Assembly (NCBI RefSeq): GCF_017497975.1
Contig: NZ_JAGDEL010000017.1
Location: 62,001 to 126,000, forward strand
Direction: 5' to 3'
DNA length: 64,000 bases
DNA from: Metabacillus bambusae
GTDB lineage: Bacteria; Bacillota; Bacilli; Bacillales; Bacillaceae
Within the stretch, counting starts at the first letter, position 1. Each line of letters starts with the position of its first letter. The notes beneath the pieces were generated by a model that made no database searches, was not told the origin of the DNA, and worked only from the letters and a program-made list of their open reading frames with translations. Positions 19,000-29,584 of the stretch are shown here, piece by piece. The position numbers and the translations under genes were made by a program.

Positions 19000-19021
19000 G
19001 AGTAGGAAAGAAAGTAAAATA

Positions 19022-20317
19022 TTATTTAGATAATAATGACAAATGGTCAAAAAAGTTTGGATAAGATACATCAATTGCTTTAGCATCTTCTAAGTTAATT
19101 GGCTCTTCGGTAATACATGAAGCAATAGCAAGCATCATCCCAATTCGATGATCTCCATGACTAGATACAGTTGCATTTCCTAGCAATTTCGATTTACCTG
19201 TAATAACCATACCGTCGTCAGTCGCCTTAATGTTTGCTCCTATTTTTGTTAATTCACCGACTACCGTATCGATTCGGTTCGTTTCCTTCACTTTAAGCTC
19301 ACTTGCATCTTTAATGATTGTGTCACCTTCAGCCTGAGTTGCCAATAATGCTATAACTGGAATTTCATCAATTAGTTTAGGAATTAAGTCACCACTAATG
19401 GTTGTTCCTTTTAAAGATGACGTTTTAATTAAAATATCAGCAATTGGCTCAAAAGTCTGGTCTTCATGTGGGATTATTTCAATTGAAGCACCCATCATTT
19501 TTAACACATCGAGAATTCCTGTTCTTGTCGGGTTAATGCCGACATTTCTTAAGAGTATTTCACTATTAGGGACAATAGCTCCTGCAACAAGGAAAAAGGC
19601 TGCAGATGAGATGTCACCTGGTACAAAGATATTTGTTGCTTTAAGGCTTTGCCCACCTATAACTGAAGCTGATCTCTCGTCCTCTTTAACTTTAACGCCA
19701 AACGCTCTTAACATTCGTTCAGTATGATCTCGCGATTTATGTGGTTCAGTTACCGTTGTTTCTTCTTGATTTGTCCGTAATCCTGCTAATAGTATTGCTG
19801 ATTTTACCTGAGCACTAGCAACTGGTGATTCATAGTTTATCCCATGTAGGTTGTTACCACGAATTGCTAAAGGAGTATATTGTCCATTTTCTCGTCCATC
19901 AATTGTTGCACCCATCAGCTTTAATGGATTAGTTACACGAGACATAGGTCTTTTTGCAATTGACTCATCACCAATAATACATGAATGGAAGTCGGTTCCA
20001 GCTAAAATACCCATCATTAATCTGGTTGTCGTACCTGAATTACCTACATCTAGGATCTCTGAAGGCTCTTTTAAACCACCTAAGCCTTTTCCTTCGACAG
20101 TAACAAGCCCTTCTTGAATATCGATTGCTACACCCATTTTTCGAAAACAGGAAACTGTACTTAAACAATCAGCACCCATTAAAAAATTTAAAATTTCCGT
20201 TTTACCATCTGCTAAAGCCCCAAACATTACAGCTCGATGGGAGATTGATTTATCCCCTGGTACTTCAACAGAACCGGCTAAGCTGCTTACCTTAGATAAC
20301 TTTTTAAAATCTGCCAT
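19022..20317 (-). CDS. aroA: EPSP synthase (3-phosphoshikimate 1-carboxyvinyltransferase)
   Basis: Adds enolpyruvate from PEP to shikimate-3-phosphate. The 431-residue protein has GDKSISHRA near residue 21, [12 protein letters not shown], and HGDHRIGM near the C-terminus. In B. subtilis this gene is called aroE. GAGGTG at 6 nt supports the start at 20317 rather than an ATG eight codons upstream. It is the last gene of the aromatic supra-operon and ends before a long hairpin. Confidence 0.97.
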   Translation of the reverse strand: MADFKKLSKVSSLAGSVEVPGDKSISHRAVMFGALADGKTEILNFLMGADCLSTVSCFRKMGVAIDIQEGLVTVEGKGLGGLKEPSEILDVGNSGTTTRLMMGILAGTDFHSCIIGDESIAKRPMSRVTNPLKLMGATIDGRENGQYTPLAIRGNNLHGINYESPVASAQVKSAILLAGLRTNQEETTVTEPHKSRDHTERMLRAFGVKVKEDERSASVIGGQSLKATNIFVPGDISSAAFFLVAGAIVPNSEILLRNVGINPTRTGILDVLKMMGASIEIIPHEDQTFEPIADILIKTSSLKGTTISGDLIPKLIDEIPVIALLATQAEGDTIIKDASELKVKETNRIDTVVGELTKIGANIKATDDGMVITGKSKLLGNATVSSHGDHRIGMMLAIASCITEEPINLEDAKAIDVSYPNFFDHLSLLSK

Positions 20318-20371
20318 TAAATCCACCTCTATTAAATACATATGAATTCTTTTTTAGTTGATATCCACTTG

Positions 20372-21475
20372 TTATATGATAAATGTATCATAATTTGAAT
20401 ATTTGCCAATACAATCTATTGCTAATTCACGATCACGTTCAGTTTGAAAGCTTAATCTTAATACTCCATAAATCTCTTCTCGCGTTTCAATAATTCGAAT
20501 ATTAGTTAAACTTATTTCTTCCTTCGCTAAATAACCAGTTATCTCAGAGATAATACCTGGGTAATCAGGAACATCCACAAATAAGTCATAGAATGATGGG
20601 ATTGCCCCTTTTTGTTTTTCAGGCAAACCATCTCGATATTGTTTCGCATGCTCAAAATACGTATATAATTGATCAGCTTGTTCATTTGCTACAAAGCTTT
20701 TAACTCGTTCCATCTCAGAAATCCATTCTTCAAACAGATTTAACAATGGACCTTTGTTGTGTAGTAAAATATCTCTCCACATTGCAGGGTTGCTAGAGGC
20801 AATTCGAGTTATATCTCGAAAGCCGCCAGCTGCGAGTCTTTTAACAAGAGGAAATTGTTCTTCATAGCTTTCTGCTTGATACACCAAGCTTGCAGCAACT
20901 ATATGAGGAAAATGACTTATTACCCCTGTCACCTTATCATGTTCCTCAGGAGACATCTCTATGAAATTAGCTTTCGTTCCTTCTAGGACCTCTGTTAGAA
21001 CTGAAAGATCATGTGGGGTTACATATTCTGAAGGGGTTAATATGTAAAAAGCATTCTCAAATAAATGAGGCTTTGCGGCTAAAATCCCCGACTTATGTGA
21101 GCCAGCCATCGGATGGCCTCCGATGAATTTAATTCTACCATTTAGATATTTAGTTGCACATTCTACTATTTTCACTTTTGTACTACCAACATCTGTAATA
21201 ATTACACCCTGTTTCAACTCCACAGCTTGAAGCTGTTCTATGATGTTTATTGTTTGCTGAACAGGTGTGGAAATAAAAATAATATCAACAGAGGCTAGAT
21301 TCGGAAAAAGAGTTGGAGAGATTTCATCAATAGCACCAATCTTTTTTGCTAGCATCACTTGATCTTCATTTATATCAAATCCAATGATATGTATTGAAGG
21401 ATCTTTTTGTTTAATTGATAAAGCAATAGAGCCCCCTATTAAGCCGAGTCCTATTAAATAAATGTTTTTCACCAT
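20372..21475 (-). CDS. tyrA: Prephenate dehydrogenase TyrA
   Basis: Oxidatively decarboxylates prephenate to 4-hydroxyphenylpyruvate for tyrosine. The 367-residue protein has the NAD motif GLGLIGGSIA at residues 9-18, the catalytic GGHPMAGSHKSG region, and a C-terminal ACT domain (DYPGIISEITGYLAKEEISL) that should sense tyrosine or other aromatic amino acids. AAAGGTG precedes the start. A terminator after hisC (21622-21660) suggests tyrA-aroA can be separated from the trp genes in transcription. Confidence 0.96.
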   Translation of the reverse strand: MVKNIYLIGLGLIGGSIALSIKQKDPSIHIIGFDINEDQVMLAKKIGAIDEISPTLFPNLASVDIIFISTPVQQTINIIEQLQAVELKQGVIITDVGSTKVKIVECATKYLNGRIKFIGGHPMAGSHKSGILAAKPHLFENAFYILTPSEYVTPHDLSVLTEVLEGTKANFIEMSPEEHDKVTGVISHFPHIVAASLVYQAESYEEQFPLVKRLAAGGFRDITRIASSNPAMWRDILLHNKGPLLNLFEEWISEMERVKSFVANEQADQLYTYFEHAKQYRDGLPEKQKGAIPSFYDLFVDVPDYPGIISEITGYLAKEEISLTNIRIIETREEIYGVLRLSFQTERDRELAIDCIGKYSNYDTFII

Positions 21476-21621
21476 CTAAATCACCTTTTTTGCCTATCAT
21501 TCTTAGAGGCTATTCATAGATAAAGTAAGGGTTATACTAAATGAAATTATAAAAAAAGAACATTATATGATTGTATATTCAATACGTTTAATAGTTGTTG
21601 CATATAAGATAAAGTATTCTA

Positions 21622-21660
21622 AAATTTAGTCCTCTCTTCTATTTGAAAAGAGGACTAAAA
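21622..21660 (-). terminator. Terminator after hisC
   Basis: Minus-strand TTTAGTCCTCT and AGAGGACTAAA form a stem around a 15-base centre, ending in ATTTT. The T tract is short, so read-through into tyrA is possible. Confidence 0.7.
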
Positions 21661-21676
21661 CTTTAATCTATTATGT

Positions 21677-22762
21677 TTATTCAAGAACGAATTCTTTTAA
21701 TATCTCAATTATTTCTGCATTTTGTTGTTCTGTCCCAACTGTAATACGTAAATGAGTTGGAAAACCTAATGCATTTCCAGAACGAACGATATACCCTTTT
21801 TTAAGTAAAGCATTAAAAACTTCATCTGAATCTCTCTTAAAATCGATTAAGATAAAATTTCCTTCTGATGGGTAAAAGTCTAATTTTAGATCTTCACAGA
21901 ATTGGTAGAATTGTTGCAGACCTTGTTTATTTTTATCGCTGCATTCAGAAACAAATGCTGGATCTTCTAATGCAGCAATTGCCGCAGCCTGTGCTACACG
22001 ACTCGTATTGAATGGTTCCCTTGCAGGCTCAATTTTTCGAATTAAGTCAGCATTTGCAATCCCATAGCCAACACGCAAAGCAGCAAGTCCGTATGCCTTT
22101 GAAAAAGTTCTAAGGATCATTAGATTCGGATAATCATTTAAAAGTGGGACCGTTTGCGGGTAATCTTCTGCCACCACATATTCATAATAGGCTTCATCAA
22201 CTACAACAAGAACATGTTTAGGTACTTTACTTAAAAAATCTAATAGTTCTTGTTTTTTAACATATGTACCAGTAGGATTATTTGGTGTGCATACCCACAG
22301 CACTGTAGTGTTTTCATCAATCTGAGTGAGCATTGCATCAAGGTCATGGTCACCATCAACAAGTGGAACTTCTCGAATCCCTGCTCCTTCAATCACAGCA
22401 TTATGTTTGTATTGAGGAAATGTTGGAGTAGCCATCACCGTATTTTTTTGTGGGCTTAAAAGTGCACGACAAATAATTTGTACGACTTCGTCAGACCCAT
22501 TTCCAAACAATAATTCATCTTCATTTACACCTACATGCTTAGCTACCTGTGTACGAAGAAGAGCACTATATCCATCTGGATATATAGCTAACTGATCAAG
22601 CTCATCTAGTATTGCTTGTTTTGCTTTTTCTGAGCAACCATAAGGATTTTCATTTGATGCAAGTTTGACTACTTTTGTTAAGTTAAACTCTTTTTTCACT
22701 TCTTCAATCGGTTTTCCTGGTTGATATGGTTTTAAACTTAGTAACTGCTCTTTTATTTGCAA
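21677..22762 (-). CDS. hisC: Histidinol-phosphate / aromatic aminotransferase HisC
   Basis: PLP-dependent class II aminotransferase serving histidine and, in Bacillus, tyrosine and phenylalanine synthesis. The 361-residue protein has the PLP Lys in [17 protein letters not shown], the CTPNNPTG motif and a conserved C-terminal Arg in HLRITVG. Its place between trpA and tyrA is the Bacillus supra-operon arrangement and explains its double role. A perfect inverted repeat (22798-22818) sits in its leader. Confidence 0.95.
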   Translation of the reverse strand: MQIKEQLLSLKPYQPGKPIEEVKKEFNLTKVVKLASNENPYGCSEKAKQAILDELDQLAIYPDGYSALLRTQVAKHVGVNEDELLFGNGSDEVVQIICRALLSPQKNTVMATPTFPQYKHNAVIEGAGIREVPLVDGDHDLDAMLTQIDENTTVLWVCTPNNPTGTYVKKQELLDFLSKVPKHVLVVVDEAYYEYVVAEDYPQTVPLLNDYPNLMILRTFSKAYGLAALRVGYGIANADLIRKIEPAREPFNTSRVAQAAAIAALEDPAFVSECSDKNKQGLQQFYQFCEDLKLDFYPSEGNFILIDFKRDSDEVFNALLKKGYIVRSGNALGFPTHLRITVGTEQQNAEIIEILKEFVLE

Positions 22763-22797
22763 AGCATAACACCTCTCCTACTATAAGTGAAACTTAA

Positions 22798-22818
22798 TCA
22801 GAGGGAACTTCCCTCTGA
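22798..22818. repeat. Perfect inverted repeat between trpA and hisC
   Basis: TCAGAGGGAA and TTCCCTCTGA with one base between. There is no T tract, so it is more likely an mRNA stability or processing hairpin, or a protein site, than a terminator. Confidence 0.5.
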
Positions 22819-22883
22819 CAATGTTGTATTCTATCTTAAAGTGTTCATTTAATTTATGCAATCAAATAATAAATTGCATGTGC

Positions 22884-23699
22884 TTATACATACTCTTTTC
22901 TTTCATTTTCAAAGCCAAAGGTTTGAGCGAATTCTCTGAATTCTTCAATTGCCTTTATCCGAGTTGATTCATTTAATAAAGATGTTTGTAGACGTTCGAT
23001 TTCTCGAACTAATGCACTCCCTACTACAACACCATCGCAAATGCTAGATAACTCTTCAACCTGCTCTTTAGAAGAAACTCCAAAACCTACGACGACAGGT
23101 ACATTGCTATATTGTTTTACTTCATCTAAGAAAGAGGTTATTGAGTTATCAAAATTCTTTCTGACACCAGTTACTCCTAAGGAAGAAACACAATATACAA
23201 ATCCTTCTGCACTTTCCGCAATCATTTTAATTCGACTTGATGATGTTGGAGCAACAAGAGATATAAATGAGATTGAATGCTCCTGACATTTTTGACGAAG
23301 TTCCGTACTTTCTTCAAACGGGATATCAGGAATGAGCAAACCATCAATCGTATTTTCTCGCAGTAAAGCGAAAAAGGATTCCTGTTCTAATTGTAACACA
23401 GGATTGTAATACGTGAATAGAATAATCGGAATATTTACACCTTTTTTCCTCATTTCAGGAACCAGCTTCATTGCTTTTACTATATTCATTCCGTTCTTTA
23501 ATGCTCGGCTAGACGCTTTCTGAATAACGGGTCCATCCGCTACTGGATCAGAGTACGGTATCCCTAGTTCGATTGCAGACGCACCAGCCTCTTGCAATGC
23601 AACTGCTAAATCTATTGTTGCGTCTCCATGTGGATCACCAGCAGTAATAAATGGAATAAAAAGTTTATTTTGTAGTGGCTGCTTGAAGAGTGTCTTCAT
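22884..23699 (-). CDS. trpA: Tryptophan synthase alpha chain
   Basis: TIM-barrel subunit that cleaves indole-3-glycerol phosphate to indole, which is channelled to TrpB. The 271-residue protein has the catalytic Glu in [21 protein letters not shown]-type sequence near residues 40-57 and GFGVSS for phosphate binding. It starts within the last 35 bases of trpB after AAGGAGGAAG, a strong site. Confidence 0.97.
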   Translation of the reverse strand: MKTLFKQPLQNKLFIPFITAGDPHGDATIDLAVALQEAGASAIELGIPYSDPVADGPVIQKASSRALKNGMNIVKAMKLVPEMRKKGVNIPIILFTYYNPVLQLEQESFFALLRENTIDGLLIPDIPFEESTELRQKCQEHSISFISLVAPTSSSRIKMIAESAEGFVYCVSSLGVTGVRKNFDNSITSFLDEVKQYSNVPVVVGFGVSSKEQVEELSSICDGVVVGSALVREIERLQTSLLNESTRIKAIEEFREFAQTFGFENERKEYV

Positions 23700-24891
23700 G
23701 TTTTGCTTCCTCCTTGAAATGAGACATTAAGGTGTGTACATCCTTATCTCCTCTACCTGATAAGCAAATAAGAATACTTTCATGACTAGCCATTTGTTTT
23801 GCATGTTCAAAAGCAGATGAAAGTGCGTGTGCAGATTCAATTGCTGCTAGGATTCCTTCTTCTTTTGCCAATAATTCTAGCGCAACTAAAGCTTCTTGAT
23901 CTGTTACACTTTCATATTTCACTCTTCCTGTGCTTGCTAAATGAGCATGTTCAGGTCCTATACCAGGATAATCGAGCCCTGCAGAAATTGAATATGGTTC
24001 TGTAATTTGACCATATTCATCTTGTAATAAATAGGTTAATGAACCATGAAGAACACCTTTTGTTCCTTTTGTAATTGTAGCAGCATGCATGTCTGTATCA
24101 ACACCCATTCCAGCTGCTTCTACTGCAACTAGATCGACATTTTCACTTAAAAATGCAGCAAACATACCAATGGCATTACTTCCACCACCAACACAAGCCA
24201 TTACTTTAGTAGGCAGAGTTCCTTCAATTTTTTGAAACTGATCTTTGGCTTCGTCACCAATAACACGTTGAAACTCTCTAACGATATAAGGATATGGATG
24301 TGGACCAACAACCGACCCAATAATATAAAAATGATCCTCACAATGCTGAACCCAATAACGCATTGCCTCATTTGTTGCATCTTTCAATGTTTTATTTCCA
24401 CTTGTTACAGGAATAACCTCTGCACCAAGTAACTGCATACGAAACACATTTAACTGTTGACGTCTAACATCCTCTTCACCCATGAACACTTTGCATTCCA
24501 TACCAAACTTTGCAGCGACAGTTGCTGTTGCAACACCATGCTGCCCTGCACCCGTTTCAGCAATAATCTTTGTTTTACCCATTCTTTTCGCAAGCAAAGC
24601 TTGTCCGATGGCGTTATTAATTTTATGTGCACCTGTATGGTTTAAATCTTCTCTTTTTAGATAAATTTTAGCACCGCCAAGTTTTTCTGTTACATTCCCT
24701 GCAAGTGTAACAGTAGTTGGTCTTCCAGAGTATTCATTCAATAAATGATGATACTCTTCTAAAAATGCCGGGTCTTGCATTGCTTCTTTATGTGCTTGTT
24801 CAATTTCTGCTAATGGACTCATTAATGTTTCAGGTACGAAGCGTCCACCAAACTCTCCATATCGACCATTCTTATCTGGATATATCGCCAT
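23665..24891 (-). CDS. trpB: Tryptophan synthase beta chain
   Basis: PLP enzyme condensing indole with serine. The 408-residue protein has the PLP Lys in HTGAHKINN near residue 92 and the glycine loop [10 protein letters not shown]. It overlaps trpF upstream and trpA downstream, as expected for a tightly packed trp operon. Confidence 0.97.
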   Translation of the reverse strand: MAIYPDKNGRYGEFGGRFVPETLMSPLAEIEQAHKEAMQDPAFLEEYHHLLNEYSGRPTTVTLAGNVTEKLGGAKIYLKREDLNHTGAHKINNAIGQALLAKRMGKTKIIAETGAGQHGVATATVAAKFGMECKVFMGEEDVRRQQLNVFRMQLLGAEVIPVTSGNKTLKDATNEAMRYWVQHCEDHFYIIGSVVGPHPYPYIVREFQRVIGDEAKDQFQKIEGTLPTKVMACVGGGSNAIGMFAAFLSENVDLVAVEAAGMGVDTDMHAATITKGTKGVLHGSLTYLLQDEYGQITEPYSISAGLDYPGIGPEHAHLASTGRVKYESVTDQEALVALELLAKEEGILAAIESAHALSSAFEHAKQMASHESILICLSGRGDKDVHTLMSHFKEEAKHEDTLQAATTK

Positions 24892-25528
24892 ACTCTAACA
24901 CCCTTTCTTCTATTCGTTCGATCTTATCCTTACTTTTCTTGTTATCTACTTCTATACCACTAGATAAATCGATTCCTTGAGGGTGATATGTTAATAGTTT
25001 TTCAATATTGCTTTCATTGACACCACCAGCAATAAAACATAACTTGTTAGTATCGCGTGAGAACTTTATATACTGAGGGACTGCAGTCCAATCAAAGCTA
25101 ACACCTGTTCCACCCCATTGACCTTTCATCCTTGAATCGATGACAAATCCATCGACAATATTTTTAAATGAATGCATCTCTTCAAGTGTTTTAGGATGAT
25201 GATGAAGAGCTTTCCAAACAGTGCCTACAAAAGTCTCTTTTACTTTTTTGATATCCTCATAGGATTCTTTTCCATGAAATTGTATAACATCAATAGGAAG
25301 ATTTGTTAAAACATCAGTGAGTTCATTTGCGGTAGGATTAACAAAAACCGCAACAAGTTTTTTTGCAGTAATATCTACTTCTTTTAGCCATGTTTTTACG
25401 ATTTTTGGATCTACTCTCCGTTTACTTTCTGCGAAAATAAGACCGATGTATTCAGCTTGAGAGCTAGAAACAATTTTCAAATCATCAAGAGTACGAATTC
25501 CACAAAGTTTTAATAACGGTTTAGGCAT
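24872..25528 (-). CDS. trpF: Phosphoribosylanthranilate isomerase
   Basis: Catalyses the Amadori rearrangement of phosphoribosylanthranilate. The 218-residue TIM barrel has KLCGIR with the catalytic Cys at the N-terminus, VDGFVIDSR and AGGVNESN. I chose ATG 25528 after GGAGAAAG; a TTG five codons upstream is the alternative. It overlaps trpC by eight bases. Confidence 0.95.
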   Translation of the reverse strand: MPKPLLKLCGIRTLDDLKIVSSSQAEYIGLIFAESKRRVDPKIVKTWLKEVDITAKKLVAVFVNPTANELTDVLTNLPIDVIQFHGKESYEDIKKVKETFVGTVWKALHHHPKTLEEMHSFKNIVDGFVIDSRMKGQWGGTGVSFDWTAVPQYIKFSRDTNKLCFIAGGVNESNIEKLLTYHPQGIDLSSGIEVDNKKSKDKIERIEERVLEYGDISR

Positions 25529-26285
25529 TGATACTTTCTCCAAACAGTTCTTTAATTGCTACAGCTTGATCATCTTTTCTCATAAGCGATTCTCCAACTA
25601 ATACCGCCTTAGCTCCATATTGCTGAACAAGATTTAAATCATCCCTTCTATATAGGCCGCTTTCGCTAACAAGTAACGTATCCTTTGGGATTGAAGATGC
25701 CATTTCTTCTAACTGCCCAATATTTGTTTCAAATGTTTTTAAGTTTCGATTATTAACCCCTAGAATTTTCGGTGTTACAACCTTTAATACCTTTTCTAGT
25801 GTTTCTTGATCATGCACCTCTACTAGTATATCTAGATTTAACTGTAACGCATATTGATAAAGTTCCTTTAAAAGCGTAGGGTCAAGCGCTTCTCCAATTA
25901 ATAAAATGGCATCAGCACCAATTCGATTTGCCTCATCAATCTGAATATGATCGATAATGAAATCTTTTCTTAATATTGGAAGGTTTACAGCCTTCTTTAC
26001 ATCAGTTAAATACTCTCGTTTCCCTTGAAAGTATGGGGTATCTGTTAGTACTGACAAACAATCTGCTCCACCCTTTTCATATGCTAGGGCAATTTCAACA
26101 GGATGAAAATTCGCTTTTATTAACCCCTTTGACGGTGATGCCTTTTTGACTTCTGCAATAAGACCTATTTCTCGATGAGGAGCTTTTAATGCATCATAGA
26201 AGGAGAGACGTGGTAGTTTCTCATCATTAGGCAAGATTAGTTTTTTTATTTCTTCTTTCTTCGTTTCTATTATTTTATCAAGCAT
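25521..26285 (-). CDS. trpC: Indole-3-glycerol phosphate synthase
   Basis: A 254-residue TIM barrel closing the indole ring. Signature [10 protein letters not shown] near residue 45, ILRKDFIID and SESGL are present. The ATG overlaps the trpD stop by eight bases. It is a stand-alone TrpC, not fused to TrpF. Confidence 0.96.
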   Translation of the reverse strand: MLDKIIETKKEEIKKLILPNDEKLPRLSFYDALKAPHREIGLIAEVKKASPSKGLIKANFHPVEIALAYEKGGADCLSVLTDTPYFQGKREYLTDVKKAVNLPILRKDFIIDHIQIDEANRIGADAILLIGEALDPTLLKELYQYALQLNLDILVEVHDQETLEKVLKVVTPKILGVNNRNLKTFETNIGQLEEMASSIPKDTLLVSESGLYRRDDLNLVQQYGAKAVLVGESLMRKDDQAVAIKELFGESINA

Positions 26286-27294
26286 AGTTTTCCTCCCGCT
26301 GATGACGTAACACCGTTAATTGCTGTAAAGCTAAACCGTTCTGAATCGCTTCCTTAGCAAACATAACACCATCTGCAAATGATTGGACATAGTTTGCTAC
26401 ATATAGTGCAGCTGCTGCATTAATTGCTACAATGTTTTCAGCACTTTTTGGTGCTGTTCCTCTAAAAATACTTTCGATAAGTTCCGCACTTTCTTGCGCA
26501 TTAGTTACTTTTATATCTTCAATATCGCCTTCTAATAGCCCAAAGTCATTTGGATGGAGAACATATCTCGTGATCACTCCGTTTTTAAGCTCAACGACAT
26601 CTGTCTCAGCGGATATAGAGATTTCATCCAACCCATCACGTCCTGTGACAAGCAATACATGCTCTGCACCTAAACGATTTAATGCTTCTGCCATTTTTTC
26701 AGCATATTCAGTTGAAAATACACCAATTACTTGCCTCTTAGCATTAGCTGGATTTGATAATGGTCCTAGTAAATTAAAAACAGTTCGAAAGCCGATTTCT
26801 TTTCGAGGATTAACAGCATGCTTCATTGATGAATGGAACATTGGCGCGAATAAAAAGCTCATGTTTTTGTCATCAAGACTTTTTACTGCTTCATCTTGTG
26901 TTGTTTGAATATTTATACCTAAAGTTTCAAGGACATCTGCACTTCCACTTTTAGAGGAAAATGCACGGTTTCCATGTTTTGCAACTTTCACCTTTAATGA
27001 TGAAACAACTATTGCAGCAGCCGTTGATATATTAAAGGTTGAGGCTCCATCACCACCAGTGCCACACGTATCGACAACATCGCTTTCATAGTGTATCGAT
27101 GTCATATGATTTTTCATTGATTTTGTAAAACCAACGATTTCATCAACTGTTTCGCCTCTAAGTCGCATAATTGAAACAAGGCTAGCAATTTGACTTGGTG
27201 TTGCCTCACCTTCCATAATCGAATCCATTACTTGTTCAGCCTGTATTTCAGTTAATGTATTCCCTTCAATACATTTTGCTAGTAGCTCTTTCAT
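26278..27294 (-). CDS. trpD: Anthranilate phosphoribosyltransferase
   Basis: Transfers phosphoribose from PRPP to anthranilate. The 338-residue protein has [17 protein letters not shown] and [15 protein letters not shown]. Start choice is between ATG 27294 and ATG 27300, both after GGAGG; the first has the better spacing. The beginning lies inside the last 29 bases of trpE. Confidence 0.95.
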   Translation of the reverse strand: MKELLAKCIEGNTLTEIQAEQVMDSIMEGEATPSQIASLVSIMRLRGETVDEIVGFTKSMKNHMTSIHYESDVVDTCGTGGDGASTFNISTAAAIVVSSLKVKVAKHGNRAFSSKSGSADVLETLGINIQTTQDEAVKSLDDKNMSFLFAPMFHSSMKHAVNPRKEIGFRTVFNLLGPLSNPANAKRQVIGVFSTEYAEKMAEALNRLGAEHVLLVTGRDGLDEISISAETDVVELKNGVITRYVLHPNDFGLLEGDIEDIKVTNAQESAELIESIFRGTAPKSAENIVAINAAAALYVANYVQSFADGVMFAKEAIQNGLALQQLTVLRHQREENYA

Positions 27295-28813
27295 CACCAT
27301 TGACCTCCTCATTAAAAACCTTTTCTGCTAATTGGATTGCTTTTAACATGGCACTCGCTTTATTACATGTTTCTTTCCATTCAAGCTCAGGAACACTATC
27401 AACAACAATTCCAGCTCCAGCTTGCACATAAGCAATATTATTTTTAACAGTTATCGTTCGTATTGTAATACAGGAATCAATATTTCCATCAAAGCCTACA
27501 TATGCGACACAACCAGCATAGCTACCTCTTGCTGTAGGTTCTAATTCTTGAATGATTTGCATTGCCCGAATTTTTGGAGCACCTGATACAGTTCCTGCTG
27601 GAAATGAGGAAAGTAGTGCATCAATCGGGTGAACATCACTTTTAATTCTTGCTGTAACCTTTGAAATTAGGTGCATAACATGTGAAAATCGCCCTACCTC
27701 CATTAACGTCGGTGTTGTTACTGAACCGTATTCCGCTACTCGGCCGAGGTCATTACGTGCCAAATCAACTAACATATAATGTTCTGCTTTTTCTTTTTCG
27801 TCATTTTTTAATTCTTCTTCAAAATAAAGATCTTCCTCTGTTGTTTTTCCACGTCTTCTTGTTCCAGCAATAGGATGAATTTCAAGATGTTTATTTTGAA
27901 TATAAATTAATCTTTCAGGAGAGCTACCTACAAGCTCTGTATCATTAAAACGAATATAAAACAAATACGGGGATGGATTTACAATTCGTAAAATACGGTA
28001 TAATGAAAAGCCATCAGTTGAGATCGGAATTTCAAATCTTTGTGACAAAACTCCTTGGAAAATATCTCCTGCACGAATGTATTCCTTTACTTTCTCAACA
28101 TCCTCTAGAAACTTACTCTTTTCATAATTTGATTTTATTTCATCGAAATTAACGTCAAATTCAGCTGAAACTGGTAATGGTAAATGTTCTGGCTGCTCTT
28201 TTTGCTTCAGCTTACTTATATACTTGTTCATTTTTGCTTCTGCAAGCTGATAAGTTGCTTTAAGATGCACTTCATCTTCAACTTCTTCTCCATTTACTCG
28301 TTCAAAATGGATAAAATAGAGCTGTTTCTCTTGATGATCAAAGGCAATAACTGTTTCACAAACAAAAAACATACAATTTTGCTGCTTAAGATCGTCTGTT
28401 ACGTGTTTATCTACCTTTTCTAAGATCGATACTGTGTCATAGCCAATATAACCAACCGCTCCTCCTACAAAAGGAATATCCAATTCAGGAAGTTTAATAG
28501 CCAAATGGTCTTGCAAATTCTCGAATATTTCCGTTAGCGAATGAGACTTTGAAAGTGTTTTTCTTTGTTCATTTAAAATCGAAAATTCTCCATGATTTTC
28601 TTCAATAAATAAAAATGGATTTAGACCAATAAATGAGTAACGAGACCAGCTGGATTCCGAATCCTTGCTCTCTAATAAGTAAACAGCTTCATCCTGAAAA
28701 AGCTGAAATAATTGAATGGGTGTAAATGTATCAACGATATATTTTTTGACAATGGGGATAGTTCGATAGTGCTTACTATCTTCACAAAATGTAGTAAAAG
28801 AAGAAAAATTCAA
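27266..28813 (-). CDS. trpE: Anthranilate synthase component I
   Basis: Converts chorismate to anthranilate; the glutamine amidotransferase partner is not in this window (in Bacillus it is pabA/trpG elsewhere). The 515-residue protein has the Trp-binding LLESKDSESSWSRYSFIG segment and catalytic core motifs SPERLI, HPIAGTRRRG and SFPAGTVSGAPK. The start codon is TTG (28811-28813) after GGAGGAG, which sits in a hairpin with the upstream CTCCAA, consistent with TRAP-controlled translation. Confidence 0.96.
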   Translation of the reverse strand: MNFSSFTTFCEDSKHYRTIPIVKKYIVDTFTPIQLFQLFQDEAVYLLESKDSESSWSRYSFIGLNPFLFIEENHGEFSILNEQRKTLSKSHSLTEIFENLQDHLAIKLPELDIPFVGGAVGYIGYDTVSILEKVDKHVTDDLKQQNCMFFVCETVIAFDHQEKQLYFIHFERVNGEEVEDEVHLKATYQLAEAKMNKYISKLKQKEQPEHLPLPVSAEFDVNFDEIKSNYEKSKFLEDVEKVKEYIRAGDIFQGVLSQRFEIPISTDGFSLYRILRIVNPSPYLFYIRFNDTELVGSSPERLIYIQNKHLEIHPIAGTRRRGKTTEEDLYFEEELKNDEKEKAEHYMLVDLARNDLGRVAEYGSVTTPTLMEVGRFSHVMHLISKVTARIKSDVHPIDALLSSFPAGTVSGAPKIRAMQIIQELEPTARGSYAGCVAYVGFDGNIDSCITIRTITVKNNIAYVQAGAGIVVDSVPELEWKETCNKASAMLKAIQLAEKVFNEEVNGDERATSKMY

Positions 28814-28820
28814 ATTGACT

Positions 28821-28850
28821 CACTCCTCCAATAAATTTGGAGAATGAGGA
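28821..28850 (-). promoter_or_regulatory. Hairpin sequestering the trpE ribosome-binding site
   Basis: In the transcript CTCCAA pairs with TTGGAG, extended by CTCAT/GTGAG, so the GGAGGAG site of trpE is inside the stem. In B. subtilis TRAP binding promotes a comparable blocking hairpin; here I infer the same role. Confidence 0.65.
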
Positions 28851-28965
28851 TTTAGGAGGTAATAAATATTTGAAGATTGTATAAGCACATTTTCTTTTAC
28901 ATACAAGGACAAGACTTTAATAGGTATGTCCCTTTAGTATGTTTATAGTATACGAATACTTAAAA

Positions 28966-29002
28966 GAAAAAATAAAAACCCAAAAACACAGTGGTTTTTG
29001 GG
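28966..29002 (-). terminator. trp attenuator terminator
   Basis: Minus-strand CCCAAAAAC and GTTTTTGGG with a short loop, followed by TTTTTATTTTTT. It lies between the TRAP triplets and trpE. CTACCC overlapping its 5' arm can instead pair with GGGTAG inside the TRAP site (29054-29059). Confidence 0.9.
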
Positions 29003-29097
29003 TAGACTTGTGCCGTTAATAATAAAACCTCAGCTAAACTAACTCATTCTCTGCTACCCTATACTATACTAATCTATTCTACTCAACTAATTAACTA
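29000..29097 (-). promoter_or_regulatory. TRAP-binding leader with antiterminator
   Basis: From 29097 to 29029 the transcript has 14 UAG/GAG triplets spaced mostly by two bases. The ninth (GGGTAG) is complementary to CTACCC at 29000-29005, giving a 6-bp antiterminator that excludes the terminator. When tryptophan-loaded TRAP wraps the triplets the terminator should form. The TRAP gene mtrB is at 36495-36719. Confidence 0.88.
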
Positions 29098-29113
29098 ATC
29101 AATCTTCTTCATC

Positions 29114-29143
29114 ATGTTATTACATTACACCAATTATTGTCAA
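29114..29143 (-). promoter_or_regulatory. Promoter of trpEDCFBA
   Basis: TTGACA and TAACAT with an 18-base spacer on the minus strand, placing the start a few bases before the TRAP triplets. The -10 box is imperfect; read-through from aroC-aroB-aroH is also likely. Confidence 0.55.
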
Positions 29144-29218
29144 GGTTAATGTAAGATTGTTCTGAATCTTTACAATACAAAATCAATACTTCTATTAAGT
29201 TCAACTATTGACAAATGA

Positions 29219-29584
29219 TTAAATAATAGATAAATCTGGCCTTAGCTTAACAGCTTCTTCCAAATAAACATGATGGATATTTTCTTGCTTTTCATTTGTT
29301 TCTACAGTCATCATAATTCTTATACATTTCGCAAGACTGTTAGGAACTGGTATTTCCTGCATGCACATAACAGGAACATATGTCCAGCCTCTTAGTGTTC
29401 TTAAAGCTTTTGCTGGAAATGTTGCTGTTAGGTCCTCTGTTACTGTCATAATCACTTGTGCAACATTTTCAGGTCGTATAGCATTTTTACGAATCATTTC
29501 ATGTATCAACTCTTCAGTAGCTTTTAAAATAACATCTTCTTCGTTTTCATTAACAGTTGTTGCTCCTCGAATTCCCCTAATCAA
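29219..29584 (-). CDS. aroH: Chorismate mutase, AroH type
   Basis: Rearranges chorismate to prephenate. The 121-residue trimeric AroH-fold protein opens with MIRGIRGATTV and has the active-site RTLRGWTYVPVMCMQEI segment. Its ATG overlaps the aroB stop by four bases. Confidence 0.96.
   Translation of the reverse strand: MIRGIRGATTVNENEEDVILKATEELIHEMIRKNAIRPENVAQVIMTVTEDLTATFPAKALRTLRGWTYVPVMCMQEIPVPNSLAKCIRIMMTVETNEKQENIHHVYLEEAVKLRPDLSII

Noticed and set aside
19398-20117. Frames opposite aroA (109 and 88 aa)
   Set aside because: Antisense shadows of a well-conserved gene without starts or domains.
26432-26908. 158-aa frame opposite trpD
   Set aside because: Antisense shadow; no ribosome-binding site and no recognisable domain.
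28966-29143. T-box or peptide-leader attenuator for trp
   Set aside because: No T-box sequence or Trp-rich leader peptide; the triplet run matches TRAP control.
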